Shown here piece by piece: positions 27,099 to 38,125 of a stretch of DNA of 64,000 nt (position 1 is the first letter of the stretch; every line of letters begins with the position of its first letter). A model generated the notes under the pieces. The model saw only the letters and a list, made by a program, of their open reading frames with translations. It did no database searches and was not told the DNA's origin. Source of the stretch: Thermotoga sp. Mc24 (GTDB lineage: Bacteria; Thermotogota; Thermotogae; Thermotogales; Thermotogaceae); NCBI RefSeq assembly GCF_000784835.1, contig NZ_JSFH01000006.1:1-64000 (forward strand). The letters run 5' to 3'. Position numbers and translations under genes: made by a program.

Positions 27099-29479
27099 AT
27101 GATCAGAAAATTGAAGCCCGATGAGATAAACAATTTCGACCTTGATTTTTTGAATTTCCAGACCACGGAAGAGGTCCCTCCAAACGAGGGTTTCATAGGT
27201 CAAAAGAGAGCAAAGGAGGCTATCGAGACGGGAATAAGAATCAAAGAAAAGGGTTACAACATCTTCGTCACGGGAGTGACGGGAACGGGAAGAAGAACCT
27301 TTGTCCAGATGATGCTCCAGGATGTTGCGAAGAAACTTCCCGTTCCAAATGACTGGGGATATGTTTACAATTTTGAGAATCCGTATGAACCAAAGGCTAT
27401 TTCTTTCAAAGCGGGACAGGGAAGAAGGTTTAAAAGAAGACTCGAAGATTTGATCAACGAAGTGGTCGAAGTTTTGAATAAATCCTTCGAAAGTGAGGAG
27501 TTCGCAAGAAAAATTTCCGAAAAGGAAGAAAAATACGCTCTCATGAGAAAGCAGCTCTGGGAGAGTTTGGAGGCTAAAGCAAAGGAGCTCGGTTTCATGG
27601 TTCAGCTGACTCCAGCCGGTGTCGCTATGTTGCCTGTGGTGGATGGCAGACCACTCTCACCGGAGATGGTGGATGCTCTTCCAGATCAGGCCAAAAAAGA
27701 AATCGAAGAAAGGCAGATGAAGTTGAAGCACCTGGTGGACGGAACGCTCTACAGAATCAGGAAGCTGGACATCGAGTTCAGAAAATCCCTCGAAGAATTC
27801 CACAAAAGAACGGCCCTCTTCGCCATTGATCCACTCTTTGTTGAAGTGGAGAGTGAATTCGAAAACGAAGCCGTGAGGGAATTTCTCGAATCTATAAAGA
27901 AGGATATCGTAGAGAACCTTCTAGACTTTTTGAGAATGGACGCTCGGGAGAGAAAAGAGATCTATATGAGGAAGTACTCTTTGAATTTAATCGTAGACAA
28001 CTCGGATCTCACTGGAGCTCCTGTCATTTATGAAACAAATCCCTCTTATTCCAACCTGTTCGGGAAGATTGAGTACTATGTGAGAGGTGGTTTTCTCCAC
28101 ACGGATTTCAATATGATAAGGCCGGGTAGTATCCACAAAGCAAATGGTGGCTTTTTGATCGTTGAAGCCGAACGACTTTTGAGTCAACCTTACGCGTGGT
28201 ACAACCTGAAAAGGGTTCTCATGGAAACTCAGATTTCCGTTGAAAATCTTGAACATACTTTGGGAATTTCAAACACGATCACTCTGAAACCAGAAAAAAT
28301 ACCCCTTGATTTGAAAGTTGTCATCATTGGTACACCTTACCTGTACGAACTCCTTTACGAACTCGATCCAGACTTCAGGAAACTGTTCAGGATAAAAGCG
28401 GAGTTCGACTGGGAGATACCCAGAAACGAATTGAACGTTCAGAAGTACGTATCCTTCATCTCGTCCGTCTGTCGAGAAAAAAACCTTCCTCACTTCGACA
28501 AAGGTGCGGTGAAGAAAGTCATATGGTACGCAATGAGAAACGCCGGAAACAGCACGAAGCTTTCCGCTGTTTTTGGAGACATAGTGAATCTCATAGTTGA
28601 ATCGGGGGAACTTGCAAGACTTGAAGGATCAGAAGTTACCACTTCCGATCACGTTCTCAAGGCCTATCAGGCTATGGAGAACAGAGTAAATCTCCTCGAA
28701 GAAAAGTACGACGAAATGATAAAAACATTCGATCTCATGATAGAGGTGACCGGATCCAGAGTGGGACAGATAAACGGTCTTACCGTTCTCGATCTTGGTG
28801 ATCATTCTTTCGGTGTTCCAGTGAAAATCACTGCGAAGGTTTATCTTGGGAGGCCAGGTGTTGTTGACATTCAGCGTGAAGCAGATTTGAGTGGGAAAAT
28901 CCACAGTAAGGCAGTTCTCATACTGGAGGGATTTCTAGGGAGTAGATACGCTCAGGACTTTCCGCTTTCTGTCGGTGCGTCTATCAGTTTCGAGCAAGTT
29001 TACAGTGAAGTGGAGGGAGACAGCGCTTCACTTGCGGAGGCACTGGCTCTCCTTTCTGCTATTTCTAAGGTGCCCATAAAACAGGGAATAGCCGTAACTG
29101 GTTCCATAAATCAGCACGGTGAGGTACAACCCGTTGGGGGAATCGTGGAAAAAGTAGAGGGTTTTTACAGGGCCTGTAAAACCCGTGGGTTCGATGGGAA
29201 ACAGGGTGTGATCATACCCAAAGCCAACGCGAAAAATCTGGTGCTGAAAGATGAAATCGTCCAGGCTATGAAGAAAGGTCTCTTTCATATATGGACCGTG
29301 GAAACCATAGACGACGCGATTGAGATCGTTATGGGAATGAAGGCTGGAAAGATTACAAAGACCGGGAAATTCGAAAGAGACAGCGTGAATTATCTGGTCT
29401 ACCGCGAATTGAAGAAGATGAAAAAGCTCCTCGACGGGGTTTCAGAAGAAAGAAAGAAAAAGAAGAGAAAGGGTAAAAA

Positions 29480-29483
<4 letters not shown>
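27099..29483 (+). CDS. Lon-like ATP-dependent protease (AAA_32/LonB-type)
   Basis: A 794-residue soluble Lon-related protease. The AAA domain has GVTGTGRRT (59-67), with Arg at the usual P-loop Lys position, and Walker B GGFLIVEAE. A long helical insertion follows the P-loop, and the Lon-type protease domain has catalytic Ser642 (EGDSASL) and Lys685 (GGIVEKVEG), 43 residues apart as in Lon. The Arg substitution is normal for PF13654 proteins as I recall. The frame opens at a GTG at 27060, but the ATG at 27099 has the GGGAAGTGGG site. The stop overlaps the ecfT start by 4 bp (ATGA). Confidence 0.92.
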
Positions 29484-31210
<1,727 letters not shown>

Positions 31211-31223
31211 TCAGGGTGATATC

Positions 31224-32417
31224 GTGTTGAAGAAAATCTTTCTGTCACTTTCAATTAGTTTAGCCTTCTTTTTAATTATATCATCCTTCTTTTTACTGGA
31301 TAAGATGGTATCTTATCTCTTCAAGGGTGAGGTGAAAAACCCTTACGTGTTTCTCGTTCTGGGAAAAGATAAAGAGATCGAACACACCGTTCGAACCGAT
31401 GTGATAGTTGTTGGTGTGCTGGACTGGAAAAAAGGAAATCTCTCTTTTGTATCGATACCCAGGGATTTGATGATAGAGGGAAAAAAGATCAACGCGATTT
31501 ACAACACTTATGGAATGGAAAAACTATTTCAGATCATCGAATCACTTCTGGGACAGAAGCCGGATTCTTACGTGATATTCAACTACGAGGCTTTCAAAAT
31601 ACTCGGGGATGAACTGGGACCAATAGAGGTGATACCGAACGAGGTCATGTTTTATGAAGATCTGTCGCAGAATCTCGTCATAGATTTCAAACCTGGGGTT
31701 CCTTACAAATTGAATGGAGAACAGCTTCTTGCGTACATAAGATACAGAAAAGACTCCATGGGGGATCTTGCCCGAATAGAAAGACAGAAGGATGTACTGA
31801 AGAAACTCCTCAGCAAGGCCCTTTCAAGAAATCCTCTCGAAATTTCCGTACTTTACAAAAAGATAAGTCCTTACATCGAAACGGATATCGGTCTTCCAGA
31901 GATTCTAACACTCTTTTCTAAATTGAAAAACAGTGTTAGGGTGAGCTTTTCGACACTTCCGTACAATGTGGATAGCGACGGAAGCATCTTTGTGGATGAA
32001 AAAAGACTCGTTTCTTTCAAAGAGAATCTCATTGGAAGCAGTGTTCAGGAAAAATACCGCGTGAACTTCCTCGTTGTGAACACCTCATCGCTTGTTTCGA
32101 GGGTATTCGAAGCCAACCTGAGGGGAGTGTGGAAAGACAGGGTTGGATTCGAACCGGACCGTGTTGTCTGGGAAGACGTGGGAATATCGCAGAAATTCGA
32201 GGGAGACCATGTCTTCATAGGGGAACCGGAAAAGGAGGACTATATCCTGGAAATTCTGAGGAAAGCGCATCCTTCCAGGCATTTTACGGTGCACAGGTTC
32301 GACAGACCGGAAGATTACACGATGTACTACACGATACTGGAAAGCCTCGCAAAGAACAGAATATATCCCGATTTTCCGGTATCTGCTTTGATTCTGATAG
32401 ACGATTTCAGGGAGTGA
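31224..32417 (+). CDS. LytR-CpsA-Psr family protein
   Basis: A membrane-anchored LCP protein of 397 residues: N-terminal membrane segment (FLSLSISLAFFLIISSFFLL) and an extracytoplasmic LCP domain with RTDVIVVGV, SIPRDL, NAIYNTYG and RYRKDSMGDLARIERQKDV. LCP proteins transfer undecaprenyl-linked glycopolymers to the cell wall in Gram-positives; the role in Thermotoga, with its toga, is not known. The GTG at 31224 and TTG at 31227 are both near AGGGTG. I use the GTG. Divergent from ldh. Confidence 0.88.
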   Translation: MLKKIFLSLSISLAFFLIISSFFLLDKMVSYLFKGEVKNPYVFLVLGKDKEIEHTVRTDVIVVGVLDWKKGNLSFVSIPRDLMIEGKKINAIYNTYGMEKLFQIIESLLGQKPDSYVIFNYEAFKILGDELGPIEVIPNEVMFYEDLSQNLVIDFKPGVPYKLNGEQLLAYIRYRKDSMGDLARIERQKDVLKKLLSKALSRNPLEISVLYKKISPYIETDIGLPEILTLFSKLKNSVRVSFSTLPYNVDSDGSIFVDEKRLVSFKENLIGSSVQEKYRVNFLVVNTSSLVSRVFEANLRGVWKDRVGFEPDRVVWEDVGISQKFEGDHVFIGEPEKEDYILEILRKAHPSRHFTVHRFDRPEDYTMYYTILESLAKNRIYPDFPVSALILIDDFRE

Positions 32418-32421
32418 TTCG

Positions 32422-33099
32422 ATGGATTACAGGCAGCTTCACAGATGGGATCTTCCTCCGGAGGAAGCGATAAAAGTGCAGAACGAACTCAGAAAGAAGA
32501 TAAAACTCACTCCATACGAAGGAGAGCCCGAGTACGTGGCGGGAGTGGACCTTTCGTTTCCGGGAAAAGAAGAAGGGCTCGCGGTGATAGTGGTACTCGA
32601 ATATCCTTCTTTCAAAATATTAGAGGTCGTTTCTGAAAGGGGAGAGATAACTTTTCCCTACATTCCGGGGCTCCTTGCTTTCAGAGAAGGACCTCTGTTC
32701 TTGAAGGCCTGGGAAAAGCTGAGAACGAAACCCGATGTTGTGGTCTTCGATGGTCAGGGACTGGCACATCCCAGAAAACTTGGGATAGCCTCCCACATGG
32801 GACTCTTCATAGAGATCCCGACCATTGGTGTGGCAAAATCCAGACTGTATGGAACGTTCAAAATGCCTGAAGATAAAAGGTGTTCCTGGAGTTATCTCTA
32901 CGACGGCGAGGAGATAATAGGCTGTGTGATCAGAACAAAGGAAGGAAGTGCTCCTATCTTCGTGTCTCCGGGCCATCTCATGGACATTGAAAGTTCGAAA
33001 AGACTGATCAAGGCTTTTACCTTACCCGGAAGAAGGATACCGGAACCCACCAGACTGGCACACATCTACACACAACGGCTCAAAAAAGGCCTTTTCTGA
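32422..33099 (+). CDS. nfi: Endonuclease V (deoxyinosine-specific)
   Basis: A 225-residue endonuclease V, which nicks DNA one base 3' of deoxyinosine and starts repair of deaminated adenine. Catalytic acidic residues are visible in AGVDLSF (the first Asp), REGPLF and FDGQGLAHPRKLG. The T. maritima enzyme is a standard biochemical model. The ATG follows AGGGAGTGATTCG and lies 4 bp after the LytR stop. Confidence 0.95.
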   Translation: MDYRQLHRWDLPPEEAIKVQNELRKKIKLTPYEGEPEYVAGVDLSFPGKEEGLAVIVVLEYPSFKILEVVSERGEITFPYIPGLLAFREGPLFLKAWEKLRTKPDVVVFDGQGLAHPRKLGIASHMGLFIEIPTIGVAKSRLYGTFKMPEDKRCSWSYLYDGEEIIGCVIRTKEGSAPIFVSPGHLMDIESSKRLIKAFTLPGRRIPEPTRLAHIYTQRLKKGLF

Positions 33100-33131
33100 A
33101 AGATTTTTCGGCTGTGATAAAATAAATTCAG

Positions 33132-33164
33132 CCTCAGGATACCAGACACGGGGGTCTGGAGGAG
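33132..33164 (+). promoter_or_regulatory. Hairpin overlapping the rodZ ribosome site
   Basis: CCAGAC/GTCTGG form a 6-bp stem (33142-33147 with 33154-33159) whose 3' arm overlaps the GGAGGAG ribosome site. An upstream CCTC could extend pairing to the AGG. It may hold down translation of rodZ. This rests on inspection only. Confidence 0.4.
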
Positions 33165-33170
33165 ATTGTT

Positions 33171-33746
33171 TTGAGCGAAAAATGGAAGAAACTCGGTGAG
33201 ACTTTCAGAAAAAAGAGGGAGGAAAGAAGAATAACCCTTCTCGACGCTTCTCTGTTCACGAACATAAATCCATCGAAATTGAAGCGGATCGAGGAAGGCG
33301 ATCTGAAGGGACTTGACGCAGAAGTCTATATAAAAAGTTACATAAAACGATACTCGGAGTTTCTCGAACTCTCCCCAGATGAGATGCTCAAACTGTACGA
33401 AGAAGGCAAGGAAGAAGTAGCTGAAGAAGTTGAAGAGAAGAAGCCGAGAAAAAAGAAGGAGAAAGAGAAAACAAGGGACCTGGTGATGTTCTTTTTTCTG
33501 ATAGCAGGACTGGTTTTTCTTCTGTTTTCAGCGGTGGAGAATGTGAAACTGCGGCAGACACCACCTGCTTATCTTGTTGCACCAGAGGAGACGATTGTGA
33601 ACGGTAAAAGTGTGAGTGGAGAGATTCCTCTTCAAGAAGGAGAGTATATTGTCGAATCCAGAAGCGACGTGGTTCTAAAAACGGCTTCCGAGGAGTGGAC
33701 AGTGAAGATCAGAAAGTTCGAGGTGAATGTTTCATGGGAGAAGTGA
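33171..33746 (+). CDS. rodZ: Cell-shape protein RodZ
   Basis: A 191-residue RodZ: N-terminal cytoplasmic helix-turn-helix domain (GETFRKKREERRITLLDASLFTNI), a charged linker, one membrane segment (VMFFFLIAGLVFLLFSAV, about residues 103-121) and a short extracytoplasmic domain. RodZ ties MreB filaments to the membrane; the T. maritima MreB-RodZ complex is structurally known. The TTG at 33171 follows GGAGGAG. Its 3' end overlaps the DUF4416 gene by 13 bp. Confidence 0.92.
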   Translation: MSEKWKKLGETFRKKREERRITLLDASLFTNINPSKLKRIEEGDLKGLDAEVYIKSYIKRYSEFLELSPDEMLKLYEEGKEEVAEEVEEKKPRKKKEKEKTRDLVMFFFLIAGLVFLLFSAVENVKLRQTPPAYLVAPEETIVNGKSVSGEIPLQEGEYIVESRSDVVLKTASEEWTVKIRKFEVNVSWEK

Positions 33747-34273
33747 AGGTACCTGACATGGTGAATCTTGTGATGTTCATATTCGCATCGCACATAGATT
33801 ACTGGTTCAACGAAGTGAGGCCCGTTCTCGAAGGACGTTTTGGGCCCATGGATTACATTTCGGATGTTCTCGATTTCGAGAAGTACACTCTTTACTATTC
33901 GGAAGAAATGGGACAGGGTTTGAAGGGAAGACTTGTGAGTTTTGAAAGACTCGTCCATCCTTTCCAGCTGGCGGATATAAAGCGCGAAACCAACGAGATA
34001 GAAAAGATGTTCTCGATCGAAGGAAAGAGAAAAGTCAACATAGATCCAGGATACATTCATCACACTCAGTTCGTTCTCGCTTCCACCAAACACTGGGGGA
34101 ACCGCATCTACATAGGCAAAGGAATCTACGCTGAGGTGACGCTGGTTTACGTGCGGGGAGAATTCAGACACATGGAGTTCACCTATCCAAATTACAGAGA
34201 AGAAGAGTACAAAAAGCATCTTGAAAAGATCAGGGAGCTGTACCTCAAAAAGAGGAGGAAAATGATGAAGTGA
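33734..34273 (+). CDS. DUF4416 family protein
   Basis: A 179-residue conserved protein of unknown function (DUF4416). Visible hallmarks are KRETNEIEKMFS, NIDPGYI and YIGKGIYAEVTL. Genes of this family often lie near rodZ and rimO in thermophiles, but no activity is established. The ATG at 33734 has GAGGTGA 7 nt upstream, inside the end of rodZ. The stop overlaps the rimO GTG by 4 bp (GTGA). Confidence 0.85.
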   Translation: MGEVKVPDMVNLVMFIFASHIDYWFNEVRPVLEGRFGPMDYISDVLDFEKYTLYYSEEMGQGLKGRLVSFERLVHPFQLADIKRETNEIEKMFSIEGKRKVNIDPGYIHHTQFVLASTKHWGNRIYIGKGIYAEVTLVYVRGEFRHMEFTYPNYREEEYKKHLEKIRELYLKKRRKMMK

Positions 34274-35562
34274 GGGTTGGTATAAAGGTTCTAGGATGTC
34301 CGAAAAACGAAGCGGATTGCGAAGTCCTGGCAGGTGTGTTGAGAGAAGGAGGTCACGAGATAGTTTTCGATGTGAAGGATGCGGATGTGGTTGTGTTGGA
34401 CACCTGTGCTTTCATAGAGGACGCGAAAAGAGAATCAATAGATGAAATCTTCTCTTTTGTAGATGCAAAGGATCAGTATGGTTACAAATTGGTTGTGAAA
34501 GGTTGTCTTGTTCAGCGTTATTACGAAGAGCTGAAGAAAGAAATTCCCGAGGTGGATCAGTGGATAGGTGTTGCAGATCCTGAAGAGATAGCGAATGCCA
34601 TTGAAAATGGTACAGATCTTGTTCCAGATCAACCAGAGACCGTGTACAGATACAGAAAAAGAATCGATCTGGAGGAGAGACCCTACGCTTACGTGAAGAT
34701 ATCCGACGGGTGTGACAGAGGATGCACTTTCTGTTCCATACCTTCGTTCAAAGGAAGTCTGAGAAGCAGGAGCATAGAAGACATAACGCGAGAGGTGGAA
34801 GACCTTTTGAAAGAAGGAAAGAAAGAAATAATCCTCGTCGCTCAGGACACGACGTCCTACGGGATCGATCTCTATAGAAAGCAAGCGCTGCCTGATCTTT
34901 TGAGGAGACTGAACAGTCTAAACGGAGAGTTCTGGATCAGGGTTATGTACCTTCATCCGGATCATCTGACAGAGGAAATAATAAGCGCAATGCTGGAACT
35001 GGATAAGGTTGTGAAGTATTTCGATGTTCCGGTGCAGCATGGAAGCGATAAAATATTGAAACTAATGGGACGAACGAAGAGTTCAGAAGAGTTGAAAAAA
35101 ATGCTTTCGAGCATCAGAGAGAGGTTCCCGGACGCGGTTCTTAGAACGAGTATAATCGTGGGATTTCCGGGAGAAACTGAAGAAGACTTCGAAGAACTCA
35201 AGCAATTTGTGGAAGAAATTCAGTTTGACAAACTCGGAGCTTTCGTTTATTCGGATGAGGAGGGAACGGTTGCTTTCAACCTCAAAGAGAAAGTTGACCC
35301 GGAAATGGCGAAAAGAAGACAGGAAGAACTGCTCCTTCTCCAGGCGGAGATCTCAAACAGCAGGCTTGATAGATTCGTTGGAAAAAAATTGAAGTTCCTG
35401 GTTGAGGGAAAAGAAGGGAAGTTTCTTGTGGGAAGGACCTGGACGGAAGCACCTGAAGTGGACGGAGTGGTTTTTGTAAGAGGGAAAGGGAAGATAGGAG
35501 ACTTTCTTGAAGTGGTGATAAAAGAGCACGACGAGTACGACATGTGGGGGTCAGTGATATGA
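34270..35562 (+). CDS. rimO: Ribosomal protein S12 methylthiotransferase RimO
   Basis: A 430-residue methylthiotransferase that adds a methylthio group to an Asp of ribosomal protein S12. The N-terminal UPF0004 domain carries the auxiliary-cluster cysteines (LGCPKN, DTCAF, KGCL). The radical SAM motif is C148-DRG-C152-TF-C155, and a C-terminal TRAM domain follows. The start KVLGCPKNEADCE is RimO-like rather than MiaB-like. The GTG start overlaps the DUF4416 stop. The stop overlaps pgsA by 4 bp. Confidence 0.95.
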   Translation: MRVGIKVLGCPKNEADCEVLAGVLREGGHEIVFDVKDADVVVLDTCAFIEDAKRESIDEIFSFVDAKDQYGYKLVVKGCLVQRYYEELKKEIPEVDQWIGVADPEEIANAIENGTDLVPDQPETVYRYRKRIDLEERPYAYVKISDGCDRGCTFCSIPSFKGSLRSRSIEDITREVEDLLKEGKKEIILVAQDTTSYGIDLYRKQALPDLLRRLNSLNGEFWIRVMYLHPDHLTEEIISAMLELDKVVKYFDVPVQHGSDKILKLMGRTKSSEELKKMLSSIRERFPDAVLRTSIIVGFPGETEEDFEELKQFVEEIQFDKLGAFVYSDEEGTVAFNLKEKVDPEMAKRRQEELLLLQAEISNSRLDRFVGKKLKFLVEGKEGKFLVGRTWTEAPEVDGVVFVRGKGKIGDFLEVVIKEHDEYDMWGSVI

Positions 35563-36080
35563 ATCTTGCGAACTTTTTTTCTTTGTTGAGAGCGGCGCTG
35601 GTAATTCCTGTTGTCTGGTTTTACATGGAAGGATGGATCTCTTTGTCGTTCCTGATTTTTGTATTTGCGGCTTTCACAGATTATCTCGATGGTTTTTTTG
35701 CGAGGAAGAAAAACCAGGTAACGGATTTTGGAAAGGTCTTCGATCAGGTTTCTGACAAGATTCTCGTGATATCCACGGCAGTGGCCATGTTGGATGTTCT
35801 TCCGTTGTGGTACGTTCTGGTTGTCTTTGCAAGAGACACCTTTGTAAACGGGCTCAGAATACTCGCAGCCAGCAGAGGAAACGTTGTGCCAGCGAGGTGG
35901 ATAGGGAAGGCGAAGACTGTTTCTCAATTTGTGGTGTTGATCGCTGCGTATCTCTTCAAGATGGGCTTTTTGAGTAACGCACTTCTCATGTTTTTTGTGG
36001 TGCTCTCACTCACAGTAACGGTGATCTCCTGGATTACGTACACGATCGATATTGCAAGAATCACGAAATTGGAGGGATAG
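35559..36080 (+). CDS. pgsA: CDP-diacylglycerol-glycerol-3-phosphate 3-phosphatidyltransferase
   Basis: A 173-residue membrane enzyme with the full CDP-alcohol phosphotransferase motif DxxDGxxARx8GxxxDxxxD (DYLDGFFAR through FGKVFDQVSD) and about five hydrophobic segments. It makes phosphatidylglycerophosphate, the first committed step to phosphatidylglycerol. The rimO-pgsA gene pair is common in bacteria, which supports the assignment. ATG 35559 overlaps the rimO stop (ATGA). Confidence 0.9.
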   Translation: MNLANFFSLLRAALVIPVVWFYMEGWISLSFLIFVFAAFTDYLDGFFARKKNQVTDFGKVFDQVSDKILVISTAVAMLDVLPLWYVLVVFARDTFVNGLRILAASRGNVVPARWIGKAKTVSQFVVLIAAYLFKMGFLSNALLMFFVVLSLTVTVISWITYTIDIARITKLEG

Positions 36081-36083
36081 TTC

Positions 36084-36647
36084 ATGAGGACCTTCATTGC
36101 TATCGATGTTAACGAAGAAGTCAAGAAGCAAGCTTCTGAAATCATAGAAAAACTCATGAGAAGAGGTTTTGGTGCAACGTGGGTTTCTGAAGAAAACATG
36201 CACCTCACACTTTTTTTCCTGGGGGAGGTTGACGAACAAAAAATCTCTGAAATAGCCGAACACCTCTGTAGAAGGGTGAGAGGTTTTCCTTCTTTTTCGT
36301 TCACCGTGAAGGGTTTTGGGTACTTCAAAAGGAAGATGTCTCCGCGCGTCTTCTGGCTCGGAGTGGAGAACACTGATCGCCTGATGAAACTCTACGAAGA
36401 GCTCAGAAACGAGCTGTCTCACCACGGTTTTTCGTTTGAAGAGAAGTTCGTCCCTCACATTACGATTGGAAGGGTGAAGTACTACCCGGACAAATGGGAA
36501 AAACTGATCGAAGACATCGATTTTCCACCCATCGAAGTTGCTGTGGACAGATTCAAGATTTACTCGTCCACGTTAACACCGACGGGTCCCATCTACAGAG
36601 TTCTTTACGAATGCCAGTTTGAAGGAGGATTGATCAGGTATGTCTGA
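36084..36647 (+). CDS. thpR: RNA 2',3'-cyclic phosphodiesterase (2'-5' RNA ligase family)
   Basis: A 187-residue 2H phosphoesterase with two HxTx motifs, HLTL and HITI, spaced as in ThpR/LigT. These proteins open 2',3'-cyclic phosphates and can join 2'-5' RNA ends in vitro. GGAGGGATAG precedes the ATG, 3 bp after pgsA. Its last 8 bp overlap recA. The location between pgsA and recA suggests a single long transcript rather than a shared pathway. Confidence 0.92.
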   Translation: MRTFIAIDVNEEVKKQASEIIEKLMRRGFGATWVSEENMHLTLFFLGEVDEQKISEIAEHLCRRVRGFPSFSFTVKGFGYFKRKMSPRVFWLGVENTDRLMKLYEELRNELSHHGFSFEEKFVPHITIGRVKYYPDKWEKLIEDIDFPPIEVAVDRFKIYSSTLTPTGPIYRVLYECQFEGGLIRYV

Positions 36648-37710
36648 TGAAAAACAGAAAAAGAGTGTCCTGGAAAAAGCGTTGAAGAGAATAGAAGAGA
36701 ACTTTGGAAAGGGTTCCATAATGATCCTGGGTGATGAAACCCAGGTTCAGCCTGTAGAGGTGATACCAACAGGGTCTCTCGCCATCGATATCGCAACGGG
36801 TGTTGGAGGATACCCAAGAGGAAGGATTGTGGAAATCTTTGGTCAGGAATCGAGCGGAAAAACCACCCTCGCGCTTCACGCCATAGCAGAGGCCCAGAAG
36901 ATGGGAGGAGTGGCTGCTTTCATAGACGCAGAACACGCACTGGACCCTGTTTACGCGAAAAACCTTGGAGTGGATCTGAAGAGTCTTCTCATCTCTCAGC
37001 CTGATCATGGAGAGCAAGCACTCGAAATAGTGGATGAACTCGTAAGAAGTGGTGTGGTCGACCTCATAGTTGTTGATTCCGTTGCGGCTCTCGTTCCCAG
37101 AGCGGAAATAGAAGGTGCCATGGGAGACATGCAGGTGGGTCTTCAGGCGCGTCTCATGTCTCAGGCACTGAGAAAGATCGCGGGAAGTGTGAACAAATCC
37201 AAGGCGGTAGTTATATTCACAAACCAGATCAGAATGAAGATAGGCGTTATGTTTGGAAGCCCGGAAACCACGACCGGCGGACTCGCCTTGAAATTCTACG
37301 CAACCATGAGGATGGAAGTCAGGAGGGGTGAACCTATAAAGGAAGGAAAAGATGTGATAGGCAACGTGATAAGTGTAAAGATCGTGAAGAACAAGGTTGC
37401 TCCTCCGTTCAAAACCGCTCAGACGTACATCATATACGGGAAAGGGATCGATAGAGAGTACGAGCTGTTCAATATCGCTGTTGAGGAAAGCATGGTAGAA
37501 AGAAAAGGTAGCTGGTATTACTACACCACTCTCAAAGGTGAGGAAGTTTCCCTTGGGCAGGGAAGCTCGAACGCCGTTCAGTTTCTCAAAGATAACCCTG
37601 AAATAGCAGGAGAGATCGAAAGGAGAATAAGAGAAAAATATGGATTACTATCAGTGGAGAAAGAAGAACAGAAGAAGGAAGAGAAATCTTCAGACGAAGA
37701 AGCCTCTTAA
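36640..37710 (+). CDS. recA: Recombinase RecA
   Basis: A 356-residue RecA, needed for homologous recombination and the DNA-damage response. Walker A is GQESSGKT (68-75). Other landmarks are [38 protein letters not shown] and a charged acidic tail ([15 protein letters not shown]). GGAGGATTGATCAGGT precedes the ATG. The final 71 bp also code for the start of RecX in another frame. Confidence 0.98.
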   Translation: MSDEKQKKSVLEKALKRIEENFGKGSIMILGDETQVQPVEVIPTGSLAIDIATGVGGYPRGRIVEIFGQESSGKTTLALHAIAEAQKMGGVAAFIDAEHALDPVYAKNLGVDLKSLLISQPDHGEQALEIVDELVRSGVVDLIVVDSVAALVPRAEIEGAMGDMQVGLQARLMSQALRKIAGSVNKSKAVVIFTNQIRMKIGVMFGSPETTTGGLALKFYATMRMEVRRGEPIKEGKDVIGNVISVKIVKNKVAPPFKTAQTYIIYGKGIDREYELFNIAVEESMVERKGSWYYYTTLKGEEVSLGQGSSNAVQFLKDNPEIAGEIERRIREKYGLLSVEKEEQKKEEKSSDEEAS

Positions 37711-38125
37711 TTATGCGTTGAAGCTCCTAAAGTATCGAGTCAGATTTGAAGACGAACTTCGCGAGCGGTTGAAGAAACAGGGCTTCGCAGATGAGGAAGT
37801 GGAAAGTACCATTAATACCTTGAAGAAGCAGGGATATCTGGACGATGAAAAAGCGGCTTATCTCTTTGCACTCGACGAAATGCGGTTGAAACTCTTTGGA
37901 CCGAGAGTTGTGAGGATGAAGCTCAAATCACTTGGAGTGGATGAAGAGATCATAGAAAGAGCGATCGAAAAGGCTCTGGAGGAGATCGATTTTCACGAAG
38001 AATTGAAGAGATTGAAAGGTCGATTCAAAGATCGATGGGAGTTAAGAGATTATCTCTACAGAAGAGGGTTCGATCCTTCTCTCATCGAGGAAATTCTCAA
38101 TAAAATAGATGGAGGTGAAGAATGA
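37640..38125 (+). CDS. recX: RecA regulatory protein RecX
   Basis: A 161-residue RecX, a three-helix-repeat protein that binds RecA filaments and limits recombination. Family features are [35 protein letters not shown] and a C-terminal [12 protein letters not shown] repeat. The only ATG start in frame lies 71 bp inside recA. The next candidate, a TTG at 37718, would remove part of the conserved first helix and lacks a ribosome site, so 37640 is used. The stop overlaps the RNase Y start by 4 bp. Confidence 0.88.
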   Translation: MDYYQWRKKNRRRKRNLQTKKPLNYALKLLKYRVRFEDELRERLKKQGFADEEVESTINTLKKQGYLDDEKAAYLFALDEMRLKLFGPRVVRMKLKSLGVDEEIIERAIEKALEEIDFHEELKRLKGRFKDRWELRDYLYRRGFDPSLIEEILNKIDGGEE

